Below are positions 1 to 11,341 of a stretch of 64,000 nt of DNA, in pieces; position 1 is the stretch's first letter; every line of letters begins with the position of its first letter. Source of the stretch: Coenobita brevimanus. Its lineage: Eukaryota > Arthropoda > Malacostraca > Decapoda > Coenobitidae. The DNA lies in assembly GCA_032717465.1 (NCBI GenBank), contig CM064670.1, positions 15,148,931 through 15,212,930 of the forward strand, given 5' to 3'. A model generated the notes under the pieces. The model searched no databases. It saw nothing but the letters and a program-made list of their open reading frames with translations, and had not been told where the DNA came from. A program made the translations under genes and the position numbers.

Positions 1-252
1 CGGTTGGGTAAGGCGTGTCCGTTACCGACAACGCCTTGTACGTTATATTTATTCACTGCACCTCCCATTGCTCTCTGTTTAATTCCCAATATTCGAATTT
101 GACCACATTATCTTATGATTCTCTACCTTATTATTTGCTCACCCAGCCCCCACCCTTAGTTCTTTGTTTAATTCCTAAATGTCAGCCAGAGCGACGTTAT
201 TATGTTCCACCGTGCCTTACGTCTGAATAGTTTATATATCGAGAAAATCTAC
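1..252. other. unassigned sequence
   Basis: No gene or recognisable repeat is visible. The 71-codon open frame here has no recognisable features and is probably chance. Confidence 0.4.
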
Positions 253-722
253 CTTGCAGTGGTGAACAGGCTTGACTACTACTTCGATGTAGTAACACCG
301 GACTAAATGCAACCATACTATAAAAATAGAGGGGTAGCAGTCACACAAAGAGCACTACCCCCCTCCCCCATCCTTTGAGCCAGAGCCACGGCTGGAAGGG
401 GTGATGGCCCTCCTGTAGGAATGACAGTGAGGGCACAGAGGATGTCAAAGTCCCTTCATCCTCCACCTCTCCCGACACCCTGTTGAGCCAGAGCCCCAGC
501 CAGGAAAGGCGTTGGCCCTTCGGGGATAGGGATGAGAAGGACATGGAGGTGGTCGGCCAGGCCACTTCAATCCCAACCTCTCCTTAGACCCTCTTAAGCA
601 GCAGCCCCAGCAAGTAAAGGTGGTGGTGGCCCTTCGAGGGTGGAGGCAAGCCTGCACGTGGAGTGCCACATTGCAGTGGTGAGCAGGCTCGAGTATTGCA
701 TGTTCGCAGAAGTTTGACTAAA
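253..722. repeat. degenerate ~110-bp tandem repeat with flanking direct repeat
   Basis: Three diverged units start at 377, 485 and 596 (spacings 108 and 111), each opening with a GAGCCAGAGCC-like word. The array is bracketed by a second direct repeat: 253-306 resembles 668-722 (TTGCAGTGGTGA, then a GACTAAA end). The overlapping minus-strand open frames repeat the same residues because of this periodicity, so I do not call a gene. Confidence 0.7.
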
Positions 723-999
723 AGTACTCCCCCACCTGAAATGATCGGATCTTCATTTGGCTCCCTGTTACCTTGTTTTTGTGTTTTTCTTGGAGGGAAC
801 AGTTTGCAGGCTCCTGGTCTTTGGTTCCTTCTTCCTTGCATTAAGAAAAAAAAATCTGAGTCATAAGCCAGCCAGGATGGGTATATTGGCTGTGTCCTTC
901 CCAATAAAACCAGGTCTGGGAGAGGCCTATGTGCTGCAGTGGACCGTAACAGGCTGATGATGATTATACAGTATATATATAATGTTATATTAGATATTC

Positions 1000-1185
1000 A
1001 CATCCAGCATCGAGGTTGGATAGAGGTTATGTATTCACTCGTGTCTATTTGTTGGAGTAGGCTGCAAGACATCTGAAAAAGTTGTTATGGAATATCAATG
1101 ACATTTGGTGAATAGGTGGGCAACAGATCAAGGTAGAGTTGATTAGATTTTGAGGTGAATCCGGATCTGGAATTTGTGAAACAGG
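1000..1185 (+). mobile_element. degenerate copy of the GGAGGTTATG dispersed repeat
   Basis: The order of words (GAGGTTATGTATTCACTCGTGTC, then a TTTGGTGAA stretch, then GAATCCGGATCTGGA) matches the better preserved element at 9,359-9,809, with many substitutions and indels. No coding capacity is visible. Confidence 0.45.
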
Positions 1186-1437
1186 GCAGACTAAGACCGC
1201 TGAGTTAACTGTCCATGTGAAATTATAAAAGTATTCATCTGGTAGGAAAGAGAATAATTTAACAACAAATCATAAATTTAATTGGAGCTGGAGGAGGTAT
1301 GCACTATCTGACAGCTTTCTAGTTTTTCTGAAGATTCGAAAGTAGACAGTATATTTCTGTTTCTTTTTCTTTTCTTCTTAATTTTTTGATTCACCTTACG
1401 TCTATGTTGCTTGAATTCATAAGATCTGAATATACCC

Positions 1438-1568
<131 letters not shown>

Positions 1569-1570
1569 TA

Positions 1571-1960
1571 CTAGAGTTGGTCCAGCTATGAGAGGGTTAA
1601 TGGTGGCGGGATTAACACTCAGACTCCCATGACACATCTGAATAAAATCGTCTTGCATTAGCTGAAATATATAGTAATTTCTAACACCAGACGGTTTTAT
1701 TCAGCTGAGAGGGAGGCACATGACTCCTAATACTGTCCTCACTAACCCTCTAATGGTCGGGACAATCCAAGCATTCTATTCCAGCTACCATTCGAATTCT
1801 ATTAAATTCAGGGTGAGCCACAGGAGCCTAGGGGGGTTGATACTGCCTCCATTAACCGCTTCATGGTCGCCTCAACTCTGGTATCTTATTTTGCGCGAAC
1901 ATCAGACAGTTTGCTTGATTAGAGGGTGAGTCAGAGAAGCCTGAGTGTTCCAGGAGAGAT
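1571..1960. repeat. imperfect inverted and direct repeat cluster
   Basis: 1,571-1,650 reads roughly as the reverse complement of 1,690-1,775 (shared words GAGAGGGTTAATG and CTGAATAAAA). A third related unit follows in direct orientation at about 1,805-1,960 (CAGACAGTTT, GGTGAGTCA). It may be the rearranged end of an unrecognised element. No coding sequence is seen. Confidence 0.45.
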
Positions 1961-2309
1961 GGCTGGCCTGACACGAATGCTTTGGGGTTATTAAAAAGTG
2001 ATTCGATTTCCTGCCTTTATTTCACACGTACAATCAGAAATTACTCACTTAGAATAGGAAACGTATTGCTAGTTTTTGATAACGGTGTTGCTTGCTTTTT
2101 TTTTTTTTTTAATGCATGGAAGAAGGAACCAAAGACTAGAAGACGGCAAAATTGTTCCCTAAAGAAAAAAAAGTATTGAAGCTCCTTTCATTTCAAGATG
2201 TCTGGACTCTGGACACATTGCGTTTCAAGGAATGGAGGTCCGAGGCAGAAAATACAGAGAGAGGTGGACAGTTTCACAGCTGACCTGATGCATCCATGAA
2301 GTTGTTAGA

Positions 2310-2447
2310 CTAGCCCGGTCAGAGCGACGGCCTTGACATGCACGTAGGTTCAGTTCTCAAATGGTAACTGGACGTTATTTGATCATGTAAATACAGGACA
2401 TTCAGCATTAAAAAAAAAAAAAAATGAAAAAAAAAAATATATATATC
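2310..2447 (+). mobile_element. possible tRNA-derived SINE
   Basis: A box-A-like AGCCCGGTCAGAGCGA and a box-B-like AGGTTCAGTTCTC are spaced as in a tRNA head and are followed about 60 bp later by an A-rich tail ending in (TA)n. The box B match is weak and no target duplication is apparent. Confidence 0.3.
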
Positions 2448-3195
2448 ATCATGGCTCCAATTCCCGGGCATTACGAAGTTACAGTTAGTGATGGCCATGT
2501 AGTGAAAATGGTCTCCTTCATAGGTAACCCATTAGGTCATCAGTAACTGTGGCCCTGTAACGATTGAGCGTTAAGCCAATGTTAATATAACATTTTTTGC
2601 CCTCAAAGTTATCTCCAGAACAACCCCATGAAATTTCTAGAAAAATATCTTGATTTTCTTAGCCTAGCCTCGGTACCTTACACCTGGAAGGGGTATGATA
2701 TAGGACTGATTTACCGCATTAGTAACAGTAAAAATGAATAACTATTTACACAAATGAATTTTCTCGTGATTGCTTCGGTTGATCAATAATACAATGTTAC
2801 TTTGTTCCTGTTCCTGGGGTAACAGAGAACATTGTTATAACCGATGAGAATAACGAACAAATGAAGGCTGTTTCTAGGCCAGGGCGGGAATCCCAAACGT
2901 ATCCACAACCGACTGACTGGCGTAACATTACATTTGTATCTGCAGGGAGAATACACACGGCAAGAGCAAGCATTTTGTTTTTTTCTTTCACTGTTCTTCC
3001 TTTCTCTTCCTGCAGCAGACAGACGCAGCTTACGACAATCTTCCCCTTTTAACTAAGATTTGTCAAAAGAAAAGGAGACATGAAAGACTGCATTCTCTGC
3101 TTATTGTCCTTCATTAAATACAACTGCTACTACTAATCATCATCATCATCATCATCATGACTGGATATTAATCAAAGTTTACGAGTATTTGACAG

Positions 3196-3470
3196 CTTTC
3201 CCCTCTGGCCGTGGTGCTGGGGAGGAGGCCTTCATGTGATGGCACTGATATCACTGGGCGGCTTGACTGCCTGGTTATACACACACCCCTCAGCTACTTC
3301 CATAACCTCCTCTGAGAAAGGTGGACTACAGGAGTAGGGCACCTTTAGCCTGCAGTCCACTGGGTTTACATTTCAGATGACCCTACAAAAACAACAACAA
3401 CAACAATAACAACTACCACTACTACTATTACTACTACTACTACTACTATTACTGTACTACTACTACTACC
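3196..3470 (-). mobile_element. interspersed repeat R1 with triplet tail
   Basis: The minus strand carries ATGTAAACCCAGTGGACTGC and a downstream GAGGAGGTTATGG block. Related copies sit at 6,560-6,691 and 17,315-17,400. It abuts an (ACA)n/(CTA)n stretch at 3,389-3,470, and the 6.6-kb copy also ends in (CTA)n, so triplet repeats may be a regular terminal feature of this non-coding family. Confidence 0.55.
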
Positions 3471-3603
3471 ACTTTCGTTTGGCAGTAAACAGTGGCTGAT
3501 GTTACGCAGCTAAGAAAGGCTGTAAGGCAAGATAAAATAATAAAAAATAAAAAATAAATAGAATAAAATATAAACTAGAGGCCGCCCCAAAGGAGGAATC
3601 ATA

Positions 3604-3982
3604 CCAGCCGCGAGCCAATACACATCTATCGCTGCTCGGAATCTGACCTTGACCTTGACCTACATTCACCAATTTCGAACCCGTACGAGATTTTCATCCC
3701 TACTACACACTTGTAAAATTTTGTGATATCTTGACCGGTTGCGAAGTTATCGTGTTAACAGACACACAGACAGATGGACAAACTGAAAACAATACTCGTA
3801 GGAGATTTTCATCCTTACAACACACCTGTAAAATTTTGTGATGATACCTTGAGCGATTTTTTTTCCTACTACTATGCACACCTGTGAAATTTTGTGATGA
3901 TATCTTGAGCGGTTGCGAAGTTATCGTGCTAACAGACACACAGAGACATTGAAAACAATACCAGCTTCGCTATCGCGGCTGG
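3604..3982. mobile_element. 379-bp MITE flanked by TA
   Basis: The ends form a short inverted repeat, CCAGCCGCGA...TCGCGGCTGG, flanked by TA at 3,602-3,603 and 3,983-3,984. Inside are two to three diverged direct repeats of the block GAGATTTTCATCC...TTTTGTGATGATATCTTGA, plus CAGACACACAGA stretches. It has no coding capacity. TA target sites are typical of the IS630-Tc1-mariner superfamily, so assignment there is an inference. The CCAG termini matter for the footprint finding. Confidence 0.6.
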
Positions 3983-3984
3983 TA

Positions 3985-4148
3985 AAAATCGTCTAGAAAT
4001 GTTACATATTGAACATTGTTACCGGTGTCTATATCACACAGCCAACAATTTGAGGCACTGTGATGGTGTAAGGGTAATGTTGGTGTGAAACTGTTAGGGG
4101 CACAGAGCACACGTATTTCGGCTCCCTAGCAATCTCTCTCTCTCTGTC

Positions 4149-4186
<38 letters not shown>

Positions 4187-4377
4187 CCTGTACCCCCGAG
4201 TTCCTATGCCATAAGAAGACAGCCTAACTACGGATAAAATATACTCAGATTGCTTGAACGGTTTATTTATCAAAAAGTGAAGTGAAAAAAAAAAAGTACT
4301 TTGACTAATTATCCGTCAGAAACCGATGCATTTTTATCATTAACCTGTCTTCTATCAAAAAATAAATAAATAAATAA

Positions 4378-4440
<63 letters not shown>

Positions 4441-4579
4441 TATTAATGAAAGTAGCCTCCTTTGCAGCGTTAGCAATCTATGGCAGTCACTTTCACTCGC
4501 TAGATGTGTTTGCTAATTATAGCGTCGCCACAATTACATTGACTCTCACGAAGAACCTCAAGTAGTGAAGGGAGGTAAT
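3985..4579. repeat. simple repeats and unassigned sequence
   Basis: (TC)n occupies about 4,133-4,184 and (AAAT)n-(AT)n about 4,362-4,442. The remainder shows no recognisable gene or transposon. Confidence 0.8.
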
Positions 4580-4876
4580 TATCTGTCTATCTATCCGTCT
4601 GTTTACCTATCTGTCTGTCTGTCTGCTTGTCTGTCTGTCCATCTGTGTGCCTGTCTATCTTTCGCTGTCTAATCTATCCATCTATCTGTCTATCTATCTA
4701 CCTATCTATCCATCTAATCTGTCCATCCATCCATATATCCACCTATCTATCAGTCAATCAATAATCCATCTATCTATGTATTGTCTGTCTATCTACTTAC
4801 CTTTATATGTATGTACAGTATGTGTATATGTATGTATGTACCCTACCAACCTGTTTATCTATCAGTCTAACTATCT
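4580..4876. repeat. (TATC/TGTC)n tetranucleotide array
   Basis: About 300 bp of degenerate TCTA/TCTG units. It adjoins the 3' end of a minus-strand LINE A fragment, so it is probably an expanded retrotransposon tail rather than an independent microsatellite. Confidence 0.85.
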
Positions 4877-5103
4877 ACAGCCAGACGCCTTAATCCCTCA
4901 GGAGGTAGACACAAACGAATCGCCTCCATGTCACTCCATCCACCAACACGCTGACCTCCTCCCAACTCACCCCACTCTCATGTATTTATACCTCTCCATT
5001 CCATCCCTCTATCTCATCCTCCGCCTCCCTCTCCCCTTCCCCCCTCTACTTTAATCTTATACTCTCCATCTTATCCTCAGTCCCCTTCTCCCCTCTCCTC
5101 TCC
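4876..5103 (-). mobile_element. LINE A, 3'-terminal fragment
   Basis: Read on the minus strand, the sequence ends with the LINE A terminus (..GGCGTCTGGCTG then GATA-type repeat), as at 42,400-42,466. Only the last ~230 bp remain. The 5' side is cut at the junction with LINE C at about 5,103. Confidence 0.65.
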
Positions 5104-6361
5104 ACATTGACATACTCAATCTCTTAACTCATACCATCCATCAATCAACTGATCTTTTTGGAGAAACTCATGCAGTAGCTCTTGATATCTCTAAAGCTTT
5201 CGACAGAGTATGGCACCGTTCCCTGCTGTCCAAACTCCCTTGCTATGGACTAACGTCTTTTGTTCCTTTGATTTCTTCATATCTTAGTGACAGGAAAATA
5301 AGAGTAAAAGTAGATGATGTATATTCCAATTTCCACTCAACTAACGTCGGCGTGCCGCAGGGATCAGTTCTGGCGCCAACCCTATTTCTGGTTCATATTA
5401 ATGATCTTTTATATGTCACCCACAATCCCATTCACTCATATGCAGATGACTCAACACTACATAGTTCATTCACACTCAGACATCCATTTACAAAGTCTAA
5501 TATCTCCACCTCTCAACTCAGTACGGCCATCTCCATAAATCAAGATCTATCTACGATCAGTGAATGGGGACAAAACAACCTTGTCTCTTTTAATGCTAGT
5601 AAAACTAAATATATACAGTTTACTAATAGACAGATATTGCCAGATTCGTACATTACCTTCAGTGCTACTAATATTCCCATCTCCAAAAGTATTGAAATTC
5701 TTGGCGTCTCACTTAACAGTGCTCTCAGCTGGACCTCTCATGTCAGATCACTTGCTAAAACCGCCTCAAAGAAACTTGGATTATTGTACAGAGTCCGTAA
5801 CTTCTTCGCCGATGAGCAGTTAGCTATAATTTATAAGAGTCATGTGCGCTCTCAGCTTGAATATTGCTCACCCTCGTGGAATGGTTGTGGAGAGGTTGCA
5901 TTAAGACAACTAGACAAAATTCAGAACAAAGCTGTTAGAATCATTAACAACCCTGCCATTACAAATAAACTACCTCCCCTGCAGGTAAGAAGGAATGTTG
6001 CCTCCCTTGCATTATTTTACAGATTTTTTTTGGCAAATGCTCAGACGAAGTTGCGTCCATGGTGCCACCTCTCCATGTCTTCCCTCGTGCTACACGGGCA
6101 TCTGGTAGCGCTCATGACTTGAATGTCACTCAGCCATATTGCAGAACTTCTGCCTATCAGAATTCTTTCATTCCCCGAACTGCATCTCTCTGGAACTCGC
6201 TTCCCCAGAGTTGTTTCCCTCCAAATTTCAACCCACAACTGTTCAAGTCTAACTGTTACAGATATTTTATGAACAGAGGACACCAGTAATTTGGTGTATG
6301 GATTATTTTTTTTTACTCATTTGTTTTTCCTTCCTCCGTTCTGTTATAAAAAAAAAAAAAC
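5104..6361 (+). pseudogene. LINE C reverse transcriptase, copy 1
   Basis: Part of a Jockey/CR1-like non-LTR retrotransposon polyprotein. From 5,106 the frame reads through the RT palm (ALDISKAFDRVW), the GVPQGSVLAPTLF motif and the catalytic YADD (HSYADDSTLHSS), then the thumb-type LEYCSPSWNG region. Compared with the copy at 50.4-51.9 kb, one T is missing in the T run near 6,021-6,031. This shifts the last ~85 residues (through NCYRYFMNRGHQ) into another frame. A T-rich 3' UTR and poly(A) end at about 6,361. The 5' part (endonuclease and RT N-terminus) is absent. Clade assignment is tentative. Confidence 0.85.
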
Positions 6362-6559
6362 ATTCCTCTCACACTCTCCTAGTCAAGTCTCTCATTCTCC
6401 ATTCTCTCCACATGGTGTGTGGGTAGTCAGAATAAACTTAAAAGATGTCATCAGTCAGGCAAACACACAGAGAATCACACACACAAACAAACATTGTCAA
6501 ACATAAACAAACACACCAGCACAAACACAAACAAAAAAGATGATGTACAAATGGTCTGT

Positions 6560-6691
6560 TAGTTGTGTCTGCAGGTTCATCTGAATGTAAACCCAGTGGA
6601 CCGCAGGTTGAAGTTTCCCCTCTGCCCCAGTTCGGCAGCCTCCTTTCGGGGGACAGGGAGGGAGGTGAGGTGCTACTACTACTACTACTAC
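6560..6691 (+). mobile_element. interspersed repeat R1
   Basis: Starts near TCATCTGAATGTAAACCCAG and contains GTGGACCGCAGGTTGAAG, matching the reverse complement of 3,196-3,400. It ends in (CTA)n. Confidence 0.55.
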
Positions 6692-6965
6692 TTTTTTTTT
6701 AAATTATCACCTCCATCCGTTTGGGAATTATGTTGGTAAGATCAAAACCAACCTTGCTAATACAGTTCACCATTTGCAGCTGTAATATAAAGGTTAACAC
6801 TAACCCTCATATTATACTCCGTTGGCCCCAAGCACGCCAACGGCTGTGGTTACCAACCATCTACTACTACTTTTATTATTTTATTTTTATTCATTAACAT
6901 TACGGTGATAATAAAGACATTAAATTATTGGAGTCACTGGTCTATGCGACTTTCTATCACAGTAG

Positions 6966-9063
6966 CTACGTAATCCATATCCGCCAGAGAGACAGGCCTG
7001 AGGGTGATGATCTTGTGCCCCTGAGACATAGCAGTGCAGGCCTCACGAGGGAGAATGACAGTCGACATCTCATCCAGGCCGTAACAGAACTCTGCGGTTG
7101 ACGCTTCTTCTCAGAAAGAACCTCTGCCAGTCTCAAGTAGAATCTCACCGCCTCTGGCCCTATCCCTCCTGATGTTTTGAACAAAAGGGAAGTGAATCGA
7201 CCGTGGTCCACATGTTGGATCCTTCCTTGATAGTTTTTTTTTTTTTTTGGTTCATTCTTTTTGTGTGCAGCCTCGAGAGACAGTTCACGATGACATACTG
7301 CCATGGGATAACATTTCTTAACGTCGAAGAAAACCCTCTGCCCACGTATCCAGAAACCTGGAGCACTGACATCCATTATTGCTGTTCTGTGGGTGAGGTG
7401 CTCGCCGCCTTGGGGTAGCAGAGCTGGCTCTGTGGTGACATCATAGTATATTTCCTGCAGCATTTCCGCAGTGATGTCGCATACTTCATCGTGTCGAATG
7501 CAAACAAAGCCTCCCTTCTTGCAAACTATTGCATGGTTTGCATCGAGGACAATGCCACTGGCACAGTGTTGAGGTAGGTTCTCTGCTGGCCATCCGTACC
7601 TCAAGGCTATGGCGCCAATAAATTCTTGTTTTTTGAAGTGGAAACCTTTTGCCTTGAAAGGCGGTTTGTCAGCCAGTTCGATGCCCCAACCTCCTGTGGC
7701 ATTTCAACCCGTCTGCACTGGCCTGGAGTAAGATGGTCGGCTATGTGCTGCAGCTGTTCCTTTTGTCTTGTTTCTCGCTCTTTGCTTGTCTGTGTCTTTA
7801 TAACATGCTGCCTTTGGTGGTCGATCTCACTCGTCTCAACCTGGGAGCAAATCTGTGACAGGGATTCGGTGAGCCTAAGTGAATTTCTATGTTTGTAGCT
7901 TGCCACGGCTGCTGGATTTATAATACCAAGGTCTCCCCTCCTGGGTGGTAGTGCTAGAAGATCCCTCTCTTCTGGTGTGGGGATGTGGCCATTAGTCAGT
8001 GATAGGAGGAATGAATCTCTGATAGCATCCTCTAGTGGTTGTAGCGATGGTCCACATCCCGAACGTCTATTTGTGCTTTATACCATACGTAAATGCGCTG
8101 TATGCAGTATGGGGTTCTGCTTTTGCGTGGCTGGATAGTACATGTTCTATCCATGTCTTTACCTTATCACTCACATATTGGTCTTTGAATTCCTTTGTTC
8201 CAATCACAGCACCTAGATGCCTCTGACCTTCTTTAGTCATTATCACGTTTGTGTCACTAAAGGCCTCCTGTGCATCTTGATAGTAAGCTGGTTTCACGAT
8301 CAAGATGGACATACTTGCATTAGGGTTGTAACCCATTTCAGGGCCATGAGATGTTACAAGGTCGCGCCATTTCCGCACATCTTCCATCTTGCCGGCACCT
8401 GTGAGAGCATCTGCGTAGGCTACCTGTTTTACATTGGTGGCCTCGTATTTGATCTGTTGTTGCAGCACCGTCATAGCCAGGGCGTATACCCATGGCAACG
8501 GGGTATCCCTGGGTAGTTTCTTCTGTGGACTGGATTATACCGGCATCATGAGCAGCTGTCTTTCAATGTAGAGGTCTGCTGGTTCTTTGTAGGTGTTTCC
8601 CACATATTGCACAAATGCTGGACATTTAACCACGATGTTTGCCTCTCGGTTGATGAAACTGAATGCGTTTGAGGCATCAACTAGTAATAGTGCCTGACAG
8701 TCCTCTTCCTCATACATTTTCTTCATGAAGTGAGCTGCTGCCTCACCTCCTGCCTGCTAGCCTGCACACACGTGGAGGTTGCCAACGTCATCTTTTACCA
8801 CCTCTATTTTGCATTTTTCTACAACCCGTCTTAAGACTTCACCCGCCCCGATGGGCCTACATCCTGGATTTTCTATTAAAAGGGATTAGTCTGCAAGCAC
8901 TCAGTGCCTCAGTGTTGTTGCACTGACTTGAAGTCAGTTTTCTAGCCAGTGAGGCAATGGTGTTACACAGCCCTGTTGCTGCCTCCCCAAACTTGATGTT
9001 GCTGGGGATTACTCGCCAAGATTTTGCATCCAGGCCTGACGGTCCTGCCCCTCGTGTGTGCAT
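6966..9063 (-). pseudogene. LINE F: RT plus restriction-like endonuclease region
   Basis: A decayed minus-strand coding region, readable in pieces across frameshifts. N-terminal TRGAGPSGLDAKSWRVI (about 9,060) leads to [10 protein letters not shown]. Next come the RT palm EEDCQALLLVDASNAFSF (about 8,700), TTQGYPVAM, and YADALTGAG (about 8,350), where the second catalytic Asp of YADD is Ala. Then RHLGAVIGTKEFKDQYV, and at 7,600-7,000 HAIVCKKGGFVCIRHDEVCD followed by a FFDVKKC-type block. From memory this C-terminal pattern occurs in invertebrate retroelements with PD-(D/E)xK-like nucleases; the fold is inferred. At least three frameshifts and the active-site change make it non-functional. Confidence 0.7.
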
Positions 9064-9296
9064 TGCCTTCCTTCACACCATTTCTCCATTTATCCTGTCA
9101 TAAATGACTATTACTACTGCTGCTTCAGTAACTACTACTACTACTACTGTCATCTCTCATACTACTACTGCTACTACTAGTTCTGTGAAATAGTTTTGTT
9201 AAACTCACAGGAGAGCTCAGACAGTGAAGGTAATAACAGATGAGCATTGTAGATTTTATCAGTGAACTAAGATATAGATCTTACCATCCACATCCA

Positions 9297-10265
9297 GAGA
9301 GCCGTTGCCTTTCATGACACTGAAAGGGCTCTCCCTCCGTGCTGATAGGTCCTTGTTACCTCAGCCAAGGAGGTTATGTTTTCACCCCTGTCCGTTTGTT
9401 TGTTTGTTGTTTGGTTGATTTGTGAGCAAGATTATACAAGAACTACTGGACGGATTTTCACAAAACTTGGTAGAAGAGTGGGCCTTGGCCTAGAATAGAC
9501 TCTATTAAATTTTGGTGCGGATCCAGATAAAGGTGCGGATCCAGGATTTTTTTTTTTTTTTTCACTTTCTTTAACATGCGAGATAAGGCGTTTTTCGACA
9601 TTTTCGTAAATATTTCAGTAATTATTGCATGGACCTTGAAAAAGATCAGGCATATTTAGGATGTTGATATCTACGCATGTGCACAGTTTGGCGCGGATGT
9701 TACAACTTATAGGGTTATGTGTTTGATACTGGATTAGACTTGATTGAATTAAAGGGAACTGCATGTTGGGCCTTGGCGGAGGTATGCGCTGTACTGAGTG
9801 CCATTCTAGTATCTGACATGTTTTAAGAGTGTAATGTTGTATGGTAGTGAGACCTGGTCAGTACAGGAAGAAGATATTCGTAGGCTCAAACGTACTTAGA
9901 GAACAATGATTAGATGGATGTGTAGTGCGTCTTTGATTGCAAGGCCTGAGGGGGCTAGTATTGTGATGGAAGAGGAGAGGAAGGATGGGACTGGAATGTA
10001 TTGATGTTGTGATTAAAAGGAGTAGACTGGGATGGTTTGGGCATGTTGAAAGGATGGAGAATGACAACTGGATGTAGAAGGTGAAAACTGCGAATGTCGG
10101 GGGTAGGACTGCGAGAGGCAGACCGAAAAAGACTTGGGACGAGATCATAGAGTGTGACCTCAGGGATAAGTAACTGAATACGAAAGCTACCAGAACAGCG
10201 TGGACAGTTGTCACTAGATGACCAATACCAACGCATGCAAGTGTGGTGGAGCTTTTATTAACGGT
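9297..10265 (+). mobile_element. LINE B 3' fragment, split by insertion
   Basis: 9,297-9,356 (GAAAGGGCTCTCCCTCCGTG) and 9,810-10,265 align to successive parts of the LINE B element at 56,215-56,715 (AGTGTAATGTTGTATGG, GAGACCTGG, TTGGGCATGTTGAAAGG, and the terminal CATGCAAG...GGAGC block). The two parts are separated by the 451-bp element at 9,359-9,809. The frame is broken by stops, and only the extreme C-terminus and 3' UTR are represented. Confidence 0.75.
9359..9809 (+). mobile_element. 451-bp dispersed repeat inserted at TA in LINE B
   Basis: Begins CCTCAGCCAAGGAGGTTATG, contains a (GTTT)n stretch and two GGTGCGGATCCAG words, and ends GGCGGAGGTATGCGC...CATTCTAG. TA flanks both sides, and the LINE B copy at 56.2 kb shows the uninterrupted TA site. 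Near each end sits a related word, ACCTCAGCCAAGG at the start and the complement of CCTTGGCGGAGGT at the end, giving a subterminal inverted repeat. It has no coding capacity. I recall nearly identical repeats from many aquatic animal genomes (see findings). Confidence 0.8.
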
Positions 10266-10381
10266 ACAAGGGACACGATACGATATCGTCCAGTCATTTG
10301 TTGTTCTGTTAGAAATGTAGGGACCCAGAGCTCGGCTATTAACTCCAGGCATTTAAGGCGTCATTATGAGAGCAAATGACT

Positions 10382-10425
10382 TTGACTTTCTAGTTGATAT
10401 GGTTACCACCCAGTGTAGTAAATGG
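10382..10425 (-). mobile_element. GATA-tailed SINE, short fragment
   Basis: GATATGGTTACCACCCAG...AAATGGTTTCCTGGG matches the middle of the SINE at 52,473-52,843. Confidence 0.5.
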
Positions 10426-11321
10426 TTTCCTGGGACAGAGACAACTATTCAGCTGCCCTCCAGTGTAATTAGAACAGCCAAGTAGTTCTTAACAGCATCC
10501 TAGGGGGCTCTTGGCCTAAAAAGAAACAAAATGGGTTTCAGACGTATAGGTCATTTTATACTTTTACTTCGTGTTCATAAACAATTTTAATGTATTTATA
10601 AAAATTTTGAACTTGGTGAATGTAGTTTATATTCCTGGGACACATTGTCTAACATCCATTTAGACACATGGAAGATTGCTGGAGCTTCCCTGGGGGCTCC
10701 AGAGTGGTCCAATTCTCTCTTGGTTGCGAGTGACCCTCCTGGTTACGAGTGACTCAGAGACTCATGGGACAGTGGGCCCCGGCCCCTGCCGCTTGCAGAG
10801 TCTGGCAGTCACCTGATGGCTGGATTATCTACACAAGAGAATGGGTAATGGACACCTCCACTTGCAGCTTACCACAAACATTTAAGTTTAACTATTCTAG
10901 TTATAGGCCTGTATAGTCACTGGAAAGATGCGGGGAGTCTGACATCAAGCTTTAACTACTGGAGTGACATGTTTACGACATACAGAATTAAAAAAAAAAA
11001 AAATCGTCATAGCAATAGGGAAGGACTAGGAGTACACATTCCAGAAGCATTTGTTCAGAAAAATAATATTCATGTTTCTATCTATCTATTGCAGACTTTC
11101 CTGATCTACCAGATGACCCGTCGACATGTCGTAAAAGTACCCCCGCTAATACCAGTACACCAGTCCTGTATGAGACAGCCCTAGCATGTATTCAATATGG
11201 ACGGTGGGTGTTAGCGCCGAAGTGGTGACATGTGGAGGTGTAGGAGGACTACTGGGCCTTGGGATAGGTGACTTCCCCCAAGAAAGAGGACCTGAGCCTT
11301 TGCTCAGAGTCGGACACGTAA
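10426..11321. other. unassigned sequence
   Basis: I see no coding exon or known repeat. Short A runs occur near 10,990, and a poly(A) run at 11,322-11,342 marks the edge of the next LINE fragment. Confidence 0.4.
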
Positions 11322-11341
11322 AAAAAAAAAAAAAAAAAAAA

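Noticed and set aside
2797..3052. Overlapping short frames on both strands
   Set aside because: No motif, codon bias or splice signals. Treated as chance.
4580..4876. Tetranucleotide array considered as a CRISPR-like or satellite array
   Set aside because: There is no unit with unique spacers. It is a degenerate simple repeat next to a LINE tail.
4647..5054. 135-codon frame rich in LSIYLSIYL
   Set aside because: Product of the TATC tetranucleotide array plus the antisense of a LINE A 3' end.
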